A stretch of 64,000 nt of DNA. Source: Shinella zoogloeoides. GTDB taxonomy: Bacteria; Pseudomonadota; Alphaproteobacteria; Rhizobiales; Rhizobiaceae. The DNA lies in assembly GCF_003574625.1 (NCBI RefSeq), contig NZ_QNUJ01000002.1, positions 1 through 64,000 of the forward strand, given 5' to 3'. The notes under the pieces were generated by a model that saw nothing but the letters and a program-made list of their open reading frames with translations, was not told the DNA's origin and did no database searches. Each line of letters opens with the position of its first letter. Position 1 is the first letter of the stretch. Shown one piece after another: positions 53,013-60,325 of the stretch. The translations under genes and the position numbers were made by a program.

Positions 53013-53702
53013 GTGCAGAACCTAAGCAGAGATTTGGCCTTCGCGGACGATTTCATTTCCGCAACGCTGGTTGAGAATGTGGCCGACTACGACGTGGCGG
53101 ACGCCGTCGTGGTCAATATCAGCCCCTCCCCGATGGTGACGGGCGACGAGCATCCCGCCATCGTGCCGGCCTGGAAATCCACATGGCTGAAGGGTGGCCG
53201 CATCCGCTCGGCGGAGCGGGCTGCAATCATCAAGGTCGTCAACCCCACCAATCTCGGCGGCTGCATGTTCCGCGGCTGGGACTGGCTCGGCAACCGCATC
53301 CGCAGCTTTCCGCGCGATACGCCCCTCTACATCTCGGCGCAGGACGAGATCGGCACGGTGACCCTCGACCCGCGCGTCTTTACCAACGAGCGCGCAAGAG
53401 CGGAAACGCCGCAGGTTTTCACGCTGAAGCTCAATCTCTGGTGGTCGCCGGGCGATACCGACTGCTTCATCCACAACGAGCACCCGTTCCTGGAAACACA
53501 CACCCAGATCCACGGGCTTGGGCGCATGCAGAAGTTCAAGACGCGCGACGCAGCGACGCTTTATGAAGACGTCGTGATGCCGATCGGATATTCGCACGAC
53601 CCCTTCTGCCGGGTGACGGGCGAGAACCAGTGGACCTATCCCTGGCACCGCTACTATGCGGATACCGACAGCGTATGGCTCGCCGTCGAACTGCATCCCT
53701 GA
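53013..53702 (+). CDS. Protein of unknown function with histidine-rich putative metal site
   Basis: About 229 residues if started at the GTG at 53013 (AGGGA eight bases upstream); a TTG at 52977 would add 12. I do not recognise the family. The C-terminal half is beta-rich with CFIHNEHPFLETHTQIHG and YPWHRYY, a cluster of His and Glu suggesting a cupin-like metal site. It has no signal peptide or membrane segment. It is divergent from the TPP-enzyme operon and converges on the XRE regulator, so it may be a catabolic enzyme or sensor for the same substrate. Confidence 0.65.
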   Translation: MQNLSRDLAFADDFISATLVENVADYDVADAVVVNISPSPMVTGDEHPAIVPAWKSTWLKGGRIRSAERAAIIKVVNPTNLGGCMFRGWDWLGNRIRSFPRDTPLYISAQDEIGTVTLDPRVFTNERARAETPQVFTLKLNLWWSPGDTDCFIHNEHPFLETHTQIHGLGRMQKFKTRDAATLYEDVVMPIGYSHDPFCRVTGENQWTYPWHRYYADTDSVWLAVELHP

Positions 53703-53715
53703 CGCGGAGGGGCCG

Positions 53716-54543
53716 TCAGCTCATCTGGATCATGTCCGAGCCGTCTCCGAGATACTGCAGCGCCTCGCGCGGGATTGCGGGGTCGTTGCGGTCGAGCACC
53801 GTGAGGTCTTTCAGGTGATCGCGCCGCAGGAGCCCGGGGCCGCGATAGTGCAGCGCCACCTTCGTCGAATAAGGCTGGCGAAAGACCGTCGCGGCAATAC
53901 CGCTGGAAATGCCGAACATGAACTTCTTGGCATTGCGCTTGACCTGCGCATAGACGCCGAAAGTCAGCTCGTTCGACTGGATGCCCTCGAAATCCGCCGT
54001 GAAGAGACGATCTGCAACAGGGAAGCAGAAGCCATAGTATTTGAAGACATATTCCGTCTTCTTCGGATTATCGAAGCTCGGGAAGCGCTCGACGTAATAG
54101 TGCTGGAGGAATTCCTTGTTGCGGTAGATGCAGAAAGCGGAACGCAGCACGAAGCCCTTGTAGATCGAGGAGAACTGGTAGCGATCATAGACACCGACGA
54201 TGTCATCGTGATCGACGCTGTTGTTCTCGACGATCATGTCCGAGACGAAGCGGGAGAATTCCGGCAACTGGCGGGCCGTCGCCATCGCGTGGAAGAAGTT
54301 GCCTTCGACGAGCGTGCGGAACTCCTCCGGATCGGTGAAAAGCATCGGCACGCTGAGGCCGAAGTAATTCGCGATGATCCGGAGATTCGCGGTCGACGGC
54401 ACATGGGCGCCGGACAGGTACTTGTTGAACTGCTGCCGGTTGACGTTGATCTTGCGGCACACCGCCGCGACCGATCCATGCTGCTCGCAGAGCGTTCTGA
54501 GGTTGGCCGCCAAGGCGGCACCGTCCCGACCAAGATGTTCCAT
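53716..54543 (-). CDS. XRE family transcriptional regulator with C-terminal sensor domain
   Basis: A 275-residue protein. Residues about 9-60 form an XRE/Cro helix-turn-helix (AANLRTLCEQHGSVAAVCRK, then NRQQFNKYLSG). The rest, about 200 residues, has no domain I recognise and presumably senses a ligand. It is divergent from the Gfo/Idh gene. TGACGC direct repeats lie 15 bp before its start and in the TPP-enzyme promoter region, which makes it the probable regulator of both. Confidence 0.85.
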   Translation of the reverse strand: MEHLGRDGAALAANLRTLCEQHGSVAAVCRKINVNRQQFNKYLSGAHVPSTANLRIIANYFGLSVPMLFTDPEEFRTLVEGNFFHAMATARQLPEFSRFVSDMIVENNSVDHDDIVGVYDRYQFSSIYKGFVLRSAFCIYRNKEFLQHYYVERFPSFDNPKKTEYVFKYYGFCFPVADRLFTADFEGIQSNELTFGVYAQVKRNAKKFMFGISSGIAATVFRQPYSTKVALHYRGPGLLRRDHLKDLTVLDRNDPAIPREALQYLGDGSDMIQMS

Positions 54544-54557
54544 TAAAGCCCCGATAC

Positions 54558-54574
54558 CTGACGCATTATGACGC
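54558..54574. promoter_or_regulatory. Candidate XRE operator, copy 2
   Basis: CTGACGCATTATGACGC: same TGACGC pair with 10-bp period as at 52751. It is 15 bp upstream of the XRE start, inside the divergent promoter shared with the Gfo/Idh gene, consistent with autoregulation. Confidence 0.55.
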
Positions 54575-54673
54575 TATCCTTACTTCACATCGCTAATGAC
54601 TTCAATCATCTGCGAAGTTGTGGCGCGCGGCCTGCGCGATCAATCTTCAGATGAAGGACGAGGAGGAGCCGGG

Positions 54674-55654
54674 GTGCATTCCAGGCAGGAATTTGGGTGG
54701 TCGGTCATGGGCACCGGCACGATCGCAACCGAGCACATGGTTGCGGCGATCCGCGCCGCCGGCCATCAGCCGCTGTGGGTCGTCAGCCGCAACCGGCAAT
54801 ATGCCGCGCACTTTTCAAACGACATGGAAATCCCCGACATCGCCGTCGATGCACGGCGAGCGCTGGAGGATCCGCGCGTCGGCTTTGCCTATGTCAGCGC
54901 CGCCCGGGAACGCCGAAAGCATTACATCCTCGCCGCGGCGAACGCAGGCCGGCATGTGCTTTGCGACGGGCCGATCGCCAGAAACTTCCGCATCGCCGAT
55001 CAACTCGCCGATGCGTGCCGGAAGGCGGGCATCATACTCGCGCTCAATCAGCCGCTGCGCGCCCTCTCACCCCACCAGACAATGCGCCGGTTGGCACAGG
55101 AAGGCGAAATCGGCGCGCTGCAATCCGTCCTCATCGTCCGCGGCGCACCTTTCCAGCCACCGCCCAACCGCCATGCCGAGGAGACGGTGGACCGGAAGGA
55201 AGCGCTTTTCGACCACACCATAGACAGCATCGATCTCGCGCGCTTCCTCACCGGCCAGGAGCCCGCCACCGTCTCGGCACTCGCCGCCTGCGACCAGCGG
55301 GCCTATGCGATGCGCCTCTCCGGCGGTGCGATCTTCCAGTCCTACGAGAGTTTCACCACGGCCGAATTCGAGAGCGTCGTGATGCTTGCCGGCGATCGCG
55401 GCACGCTCATCGCCAACGGAACGCTCAGCGGACGAGGATCCGGCACGCTCGTGCGACGGCTGAACGGCCGGAGCGAACTCATCCCGGTGCGCGACCGCGA
55501 CCAGCACCTCACCATGGTTGAGGCTTTTCTCACCCTTCCCCAGAAACCGGCGACATGGATGGCGCTCGGAGAAGACAACGTGATCGCCCTTCGCGCCGCC
55601 GAAGCCGTGCGCACCGCCCAAAACAGACACCCGGCTCTCATAGCCGGCACATGA
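54674..55654 (+). CDS. Gfo/Idh/MocA family oxidoreductase (EKP motif altered)
   Basis: A 326-residue NAD(P)-dependent oxidoreductase fold. The Rossmann start is WSVMGTGTIATEHMVAAI and the HTIDSIDLARFL segment matches the catalytic-His region of the family. The usual CEKP motif with its catalytic lysine is CDGP (residues 97-100), so Lys is replaced by Gly99; activity may be altered. The GTG at 54674 is seven bases after AGGAGG. It is followed 23 bases later by a sugar isomerase gene. Confidence 0.82.
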   Translation: MHSRQEFGWSVMGTGTIATEHMVAAIRAAGHQPLWVVSRNRQYAAHFSNDMEIPDIAVDARRALEDPRVGFAYVSAARERRKHYILAAANAGRHVLCDGPIARNFRIADQLADACRKAGIILALNQPLRALSPHQTMRRLAQEGEIGALQSVLIVRGAPFQPPPNRHAEETVDRKEALFDHTIDSIDLARFLTGQEPATVSALAACDQRAYAMRLSGGAIFQSYESFTTAEFESVVMLAGDRGTLIANGTLSGRGSGTLVRRLNGRSELIPVRDRDQHLTMVEAFLTLPQKPATWMALGEDNVIALRAAEAVRTAQNRHPALIAGT

Positions 55655-55677
55655 CATCAGTCCGAGGAGGTCAAATC

Positions 55678-56562
55678 ATGCCCCGCACCCAAAACCAGCT
55701 CATCTACCATTCGATGGCCTCCAAGCCGAACACGCTCGCCATCGATATCGAAATCGCCAAGAGCCTGGGTTTCGACGGTCTCGAAACCTCTGGCGCGAAG
55801 ATCGCGGCATTCCTCGACGCCGGCTTCAGCAAAGAGGAACTGAAGGAGCGGCTTGGCGGCCTCGCCCTCCCCGGCATCGGTTTTCTGATCGATCTCGAGC
55901 GACAGGGCGAAGGTCGAACGCAAATGCTGCACGAGGCGGAAGCACTCTGCGCCCTCGCCTGCGCCGCCGGCGCGAAGGGCATTGAAGCCATCACCGGCCC
56001 ACTCGACATCAGGGTTTTCGAAGCGGGGGCTGCGGAGCGCTATCCGGGCCTCTATCGCGGCCTCATCGACCTGCCGACGGCGGAACAGACCGAATTGACG
56101 GCCGCCAATCTCCGGGCGGTCGCGGATACCGCTGCCGCCCATGGGCTGCTCGTCTACCTCGAAGCGCTCTCCTGGACGCCCCTTAACAACCTTGAAGCGC
56201 AGCTCCGGATTCTAGATCGCTGCAAGCGGGACAATGTGCGGCTCGTCATCGACTTCTGGCATTCCTACACGTCCGGCGACACACCGGAGCATGTTTCGCG
56301 GCTGAACAAGGAACTGATCTATGGCGTGCATCTTTGCGACTCCCTGCCTTTCACCGGCGGCATTCCTGACGAGCCGGTGCTTCGCGATGTGCCGACCGGC
56401 CAAGGCGTTCTCAACCTGCAGGAGTGGGTCGATGCAGTGAAATCGACGGGCTATACGGGTTGGTGGAGCTGCGAACTCTTCTGCAAACGCCAACATCAAG
56501 ACAACAGCTTCGCTGTAGCGGCGGACCTCAAGAGTCTCATGGAGAGCCTTGTCGCAGAGTGA
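55678..56562 (+). CDS. Sugar phosphate isomerase/epimerase family protein (TIM barrel)
   Basis: A 294-residue xylose-isomerase-like TIM-barrel protein (AP-endonuclease 2 fold), as in IolE/IolI and keto-sugar epimerases. Metal-site segments are LVYLEALSW, LVIDFWHSYT, GVHLCDS and GWWSCELFC. The ATG at 55678 follows GAGGAGG. With the Gfo/Idh gene upstream, it recalls inositol or keto-sugar catabolism, and the TPP enzyme and cupin-like protein nearby strengthen that analogy, but no gene is a clear Iol orthologue. Confidence 0.85.
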   Translation: MPRTQNQLIYHSMASKPNTLAIDIEIAKSLGFDGLETSGAKIAAFLDAGFSKEELKERLGGLALPGIGFLIDLERQGEGRTQMLHEAEALCALACAAGAKGIEAITGPLDIRVFEAGAAERYPGLYRGLIDLPTAEQTELTAANLRAVADTAAAHGLLVYLEALSWTPLNNLEAQLRILDRCKRDNVRLVIDFWHSYTSGDTPEHVSRLNKELIYGVHLCDSLPFTGGIPDEPVLRDVPTGQGVLNLQEWVDAVKSTGYTGWWSCELFCKRQHQDNSFAVAADLKSLMESLVAE

Positions 56563-56671
56563 TAAGGCGATCGCCATTGTCGCTTCATGAACAGCTCCCG
56601 CTCGTGAAGCTTGCTGGCCGTCCGCCGCGCGAGGTACCGATGGCTTGCGCGAAGACTTCAGGCGGCCGGGC

Positions 56672-57373
56672 TCAGGCCTGATCGAGCTTCTGCAGGTGCT
56701 CCACGAGGATCGCACCTTCGAGCTCGTTGTGACGGGCAGCGAATGCGACGGCGGCATCCTCTTCGCCTTGCAGAAGCGCCCGGACGATGGGATCGTGCTG
56801 GCCGACGATCTCGTCCGGGTCGAGCACCAGAGCGTCGCTGGACTGGATATAGATACGCACCTGATGCTCGATCAGCGAATATTGCTCGATCAGGCGCCGG
56901 TGGTTGGACAGGGTCACGATGGCCTTGTGCAGGTTCATGTCTTCCTGCGCGATGACCCTCTTGTTCCCCTTCGAACAGGCTGCCTTCAAACGCGCGAACG
57001 CGGAGGTGATCGCGGTGGAAGGTCCATCCGCCGCGGGCTCATTCCTCACCCGCTGCGCGACCAGACGGCTCGCCAGCGCCTCGAGGCTTGCCCGAAGCGT
57101 ATAAAGCTCCCAAGCGTCATGGGCGCTCAATGTCATGACCGTCCATCCGGTATAGGGCACCTGGACAAGCAGGCCCTCCTGAACGAGCTGATGGAAGGCG
57201 GTCCTGATCGTTCCGCGCGAAACGCCCACCTGCTCGGCCATCTGGATCTCGGTAAGCCGAGCGCCCAGCGGGATGTCTCCAGACAGGATCGCATCGCGCA
57301 GCCGGTCAGCCGCCTGGGCCTCGGTGGTGCGCTTCTGCACCTTCTTGACGGTGAAAATCGAGCTCGTATCCAT
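56672..57373 (-). CDS. GntR family regulator, FadR/FCD subfamily
   Basis: A 233-residue regulator: N-terminal winged helix (AADRLRDAILSGDIPLGARL, then EQVGVSRGTIRTAF) and a C-terminal all-helical FCD domain with His and Asp/Asn positions for a metal-bound acid ligand. The start at 57373 is the ATG nearest the domain. A TTGT-N3-ACAA element lies 30 bp upstream, and another in the promoter region of the kinase/enolase operon, which it probably controls. Confidence 0.88.
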   Translation of the reverse strand: MDTSSIFTVKKVQKRTTEAQAADRLRDAILSGDIPLGARLTEIQMAEQVGVSRGTIRTAFHQLVQEGLLVQVPYTGWTVMTLSAHDAWELYTLRASLEALASRLVAQRVRNEPAADGPSTAITSAFARLKAACSKGNKRVIAQEDMNLHKAIVTLSNHRRLIEQYSLIEHQVRIYIQSSDALVLDPDEIVGQHDPIVRALLQGEEDAAVAFAARHNELEGAILVEHLQKLDQA

Positions 57374-57402
57374 GACCGATGCAATACCAAATCGGGACCA
57401 GA

Positions 57403-57413
57403 TTGTCGAACAA
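57403..57413. promoter_or_regulatory. Candidate FCD-GntR operator, copy 1
   Basis: TTGTCGAACAA, an 11-bp perfect palindrome of the TTGT-N3-ACAA form used by FadR-subfamily regulators, 30 bp upstream of the GntR ATG. Confidence 0.55.
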
Positions 57414-57451
57414 GAAACAATTTTGGATTCAAGGCCCTGACGGGAAAGGAA

Positions 57452-57471
57452 CGGCTCCCCGAAGGGAGCCG
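57452..57471 (-). terminator. Hairpin terminator downstream of the orphan binding-protein gene
   Basis: Arms CGGCTCCC (57452-57459) and GGGAGCCG (57464-57471) enclose TTCG on the leftward strand, a very stable tetraloop hairpin, 8 bp after the stop codon. The following U-content is weak (TTCCTTTCC), so termination may be partial. Confidence 0.6.
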
Positions 57472-57479
57472 CCGGAAGA

Positions 57480-58601
57480 TCAGCCGCCGATTTCGACCGG
57501 GGCATAGTTGCCGTCGTCGCCCTTCTTCCACTCGTAGATGACGAATTCCGGCCGCGTGAGATCGCCCTTGGCGTCGAAGCCGAGATCGCCGATGACGGTG
57601 GAGAACGGCCCGTTCGCCTTGATGAATTCGGCGAGCGTGGCCGAGTCCTTCGACTTGCTCTTCCCGATGGCCTGCGCGATGACCTGCAGGGAGGCGTAGG
57701 AATAGAGGGTATAGCCTTCCGGCTCGAAGCCCGCCGCGCGGAACTTGTCGACGATCTCCTTGCCGGCGGGATTCTTGCGCGGATCGGACGCGAAGGTCAT
57801 GAGGATGCCGTCGACGGCGTCGCCGGCGATAGAGGCCAGTTCGTTCGAATTGACGCCGTCGCCCGCCATCATCTTCGCGTCAAGGCCGAGATCCTTCATC
57901 TGCCTTTTGATCAGGCCGGCTTCGGTGTGATAGCCGCCGTAGTAGATGAACGTGGTTCCGGCCGCCTTCATCTTCGAGATGAGCGCCGAATAATCCTTCT
58001 CGCCGGGCGTGATGCCCTCGAGGAGCACTTCCGTGATGCCGGCCGCGTTCAGCGCCTTCTTGGTTTCCTCGGCAAGGCCCTGGCCATAGGGCTGCTTGTC
58101 ATGGACGATTGCGATCTTGCCGTCCTTGAAGTTCTCCAGGATGTACTTCGCCGCGATCTCGCCCTGCTGGTCGTCGCGGCCATTGGCGCGGAAGGTGTTC
58201 CACAGGCCGCGCTCGGTATAGACCGGATTGGTGGAGGCCGGCGTGATGTTCAGCATGCCGTTTTCCGCATAGACCTCCGATGCGGGGATCGAGACGCCGG
58301 AATTGTAGTGCCCGATGACGTATTGCACGCCGTCGGCGACGAACTTGTTGGCGACGGAAACGCCCTGCTTGGCATCCGAGGCATCATCGCCGAGCACGAT
58401 CTTGATCTGCTCGCCATCGATGCCGCCCGCCGCGTTGATGTCCGCGGCAGCCTGCTCGGCGCCCTTCTGCAATTGAAGGCCGAACACGGCGTTCGGGCCG
58501 GTGATGGGTCCTGCCACGCCGACCACGATATCCGCGTGCGCTGCATGCGCGAGCCCGCACGAAAGCAGGACGCCAGCAGCCAGTCGAATATATGCTTTCA
58601 T
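57480..58601 (-). CDS. Branched-chain-amino-acid-type ABC substrate-binding protein (orphan)
   Basis: A 373-residue periplasmic binding protein of the LivJ/LivK type. The Sec signal peptide ends near AHAAHA before DIVVGV; mature features are GPITGPNAVFGLQLQKGAE and AAADINAAGGIDG. The ATG follows AGGAGGG. No permease or ATPase genes accompany it in the window, so it must use components encoded elsewhere. Divergent from the kinase/enolase/cyclodeaminase operon and under the same intergenic operator, so its ligand is probably the operon substrate, an amino or hydroxy acid. Confidence 0.9.
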   Translation of the reverse strand: MKAYIRLAAGVLLSCGLAHAAHADIVVGVAGPITGPNAVFGLQLQKGAEQAAADINAAGGIDGEQIKIVLGDDASDAKQGVSVANKFVADGVQYVIGHYNSGVSIPASEVYAENGMLNITPASTNPVYTERGLWNTFRANGRDDQQGEIAAKYILENFKDGKIAIVHDKQPYGQGLAEETKKALNAAGITEVLLEGITPGEKDYSALISKMKAAGTTFIYYGGYHTEAGLIKRQMKDLGLDAKMMAGDGVNSNELASIAGDAVDGILMTFASDPRKNPAGKEIVDKFRAAGFEPEGYTLYSYASLQVIAQAIGKSKSKDSATLAEFIKANGPFSTVIGDLGFDAKGDLTRPEFVIYEWKKGDDGNYAPVEIGG

Positions 58602-58750
58602 TTCACCCTCCTGAGGATACGGGCAATTGATCTGTTTGCCGCGCACGGCGCCCGCATGCGCACGCGGCGTTCATAGCGATCGGGCCGCAACTGCCGGCCG
58701 GAAACCCTCTTCGTTCGTTCCCTTCGGCTCCTGGCACACGGCCCTTCCAT

Positions 58751-58773
58751 CGAATGGAGAAGCGCTCCATTCG
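58751..58773. repeat. Perfect inverted repeat (9-5-9)
   Basis: Arms CGAATGGAG (58751-58759) and CTCCATTCG (58765-58773) with a 5-bp spacer. Could be a hairpin in the leader of the leftward message or a regulator site; not obviously related to the FCD-GntR element. Confidence 0.5.
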
Positions 58774-58809
58774 CACGGCAATCGATTATCGATGGTTAAA
58801 CTTACTGTC

Positions 58810-58832
58810 AATTGATTGTTTGACAATCAATT
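58810..58832. promoter_or_regulatory. Candidate FCD-GntR operator, copy 2
   Basis: Arms AATTGATTG (58810-58818) and CAATCAATT (58824-58832) with spacer TTTGA; the core TTGTTTGACAA (58816-58826) matches the TTGT-N3-ACAA element at 57403. Between the divergent binding-protein and kinase genes. Confidence 0.65.
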
Positions 58833-58915
58833 ATTTTTCGGCCATTGGCTATGCGCAGGCAGATGAGCGACCGCCGTCCCGCCCCTCCCGGAAAACGCAT
58901 CGCCGAGTGTAAAAG

Positions 58916-60325
58916 ATGAACAAAATCAGGAACTCAGAAGCATTGCTCGCACAGGGCGACGTCCAGTCACGGCGGATCGTGCTCGAAATCGCGGATCGCA
59001 CGCTGGAGCGGCTCGACAGCTACCACCGCATCCGCTCCATCATGCGAATGGACGGCGATGTGCTCACCATCGGCACGCGGTCCTGGGACCTGTCGAAGAA
59101 GCGGAACGTCTACCTGTTCGGCGCGGGCAAGGCCTGCAACCACATGGCGATGGCGGTGGATCACGTTCTCGGCGACCGCCTGACACGCGGCATCGCCATC
59201 GTGAAGATCCACGAGGAGACCGACCGTTTCAACAAGACGGAAGTCCATGTCGGCGGCCATCCGCTGCCGAACGAAGAGGGTTTCCGGGCTTCGAGGAAGA
59301 TGATCGAGATCGTCGATCACGCGGGGCCGGACGATCTTTTCATCGCCGTCATCAGCGGCGGCAGCTCGGCACTGATGTCCTGCCCCATCGACGGCATTTC
59401 CCTCCAGGACGAGATCGACACGACGGACGTGCTGCTGAAGTCCGGCGCCGGCATCGTCGAGATCAACGCCGTGCGCCGGCACATTTCGGCGTTGAACGGC
59501 GGCATGCTCGCCAAACGCATTCAGGATGTTGGCGCGGAGCTGATCGGCTTCGGCATTTCCGATGCGGTCGGCTCGCCGGCGACGGGCGATATCTCCGTCC
59601 CCTATGCCGCCTACAAGAGCACGCCCATCGGCCCCGACGCCACGACGCTGGACGACGCGCGGGCGACCATCGTCAATTACGACGTCGCCGATCGCCTGCC
59701 GAAAAGCGTGGTCGACTACCTGATGAATGCGGGGCCGGACAAGGAAACGCCGAAGGCCTTTCCGGACAACACCTATTTCCTGCTCAACACGCTGCCGGAT
59801 TCCTGCGTCTACGCCAAGGAAGCCTGCGCGGAGATGGGCATTCCCGCCGTCATCCTCACCTCCTTCCTCGAAGGTGAAAGCCGCGATGCGGGCACCTTCC
59901 TCGCCTCGATGGCGCGCGAGATCCAGACCTACGGCAATCCGGTCAAGGCGCCCTGCGTGCTGCTCAGCTCCGGCGAGGTCACGACGCAGATCCTCGACAA
60001 TTCCACCATCAAGGGCCATGGCGGCCCCGGCCAGGAGATGACGGTGAGCTTCGCCATCACGGCCGCCAAGACGAAAGGCGCCTGTCTGCTCTCCATCGAC
60101 AGCGAAGGCACCGACGGCACGGCGAAGGTCGCCGGCGGCATCACCGATTCCACCAGCCTCAAGGCGGCAACCGGCAAGGGTATCAGCCTCTACCAGGCGC
60201 TGCGCGAGCACAGCTGCTTCCAGGCGCTCGACGCCATCGGCTCCGCGGTTTTCACCGGCAATACCGGCACCAACCTCTGCGACCTCAACATCCTCTACGT
60301 CCCGGCGCTCGAGAAGGGCAAATGA
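58916..60325 (+). CDS. Glycerate 2-kinase-like protein (DUF4147/MOFRL family)
   Basis: A 469-residue protein of the MOFRL glycerate kinase family, which phosphorylates D-glycerate at position 2. FGAGKACNHMAMA, VISGGSSALMSCP and VRRHISALNGGMLA are typical of the N-terminal domain; LLSSGEVTT and DSEGTDGTAKVAGG belong to the C-terminal MOFRL domain. Its product in known members, 2-phosphoglycerate, is the enolase substrate, and the next gene (four-base overlap) encodes an enolase homologue. Because that enolase is altered, the real substrate may be a glycerate analogue (inference). Confidence 0.87.
   Translation: MNKIRNSEALLAQGDVQSRRIVLEIADRTLERLDSYHRIRSIMRMDGDVLTIGTRSWDLSKKRNVYLFGAGKACNHMAMAVDHVLGDRLTRGIAIVKIHEETDRFNKTEVHVGGHPLPNEEGFRASRKMIEIVDHAGPDDLFIAVISGGSSALMSCPIDGISLQDEIDTTDVLLKSGAGIVEINAVRRHISALNGGMLAKRIQDVGAELIGFGISDAVGSPATGDISVPYAAYKSTPIGPDATTLDDARATIVNYDVADRLPKSVVDYLMNAGPDKETPKAFPDNTYFLLNTLPDSCVYAKEACAEMGIPAVILTSFLEGESRDAGTFLASMAREIQTYGNPVKAPCVLLSSGEVTTQILDNSTIKGHGGPGQEMTVSFAITAAKTKGACLLSIDSEGTDGTAKVAGGITDSTSLKAATGKGISLYQALREHSCFQALDAIGSAVFTGNTGTNLCDLNILYVPALEKGK

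Larger units (their letters stand above)
58602..58915. other. 314-bp divergent promoter region with two perfect inverted repeats
   Basis: Lies between the binding-protein and kinase genes. It carries two unrelated 9-5-9 inverted repeats, at 58751-58773 and 58810-58832; the second contains the TTGT-N3-ACAA element. No gene was recognised. Confidence 0.55.
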
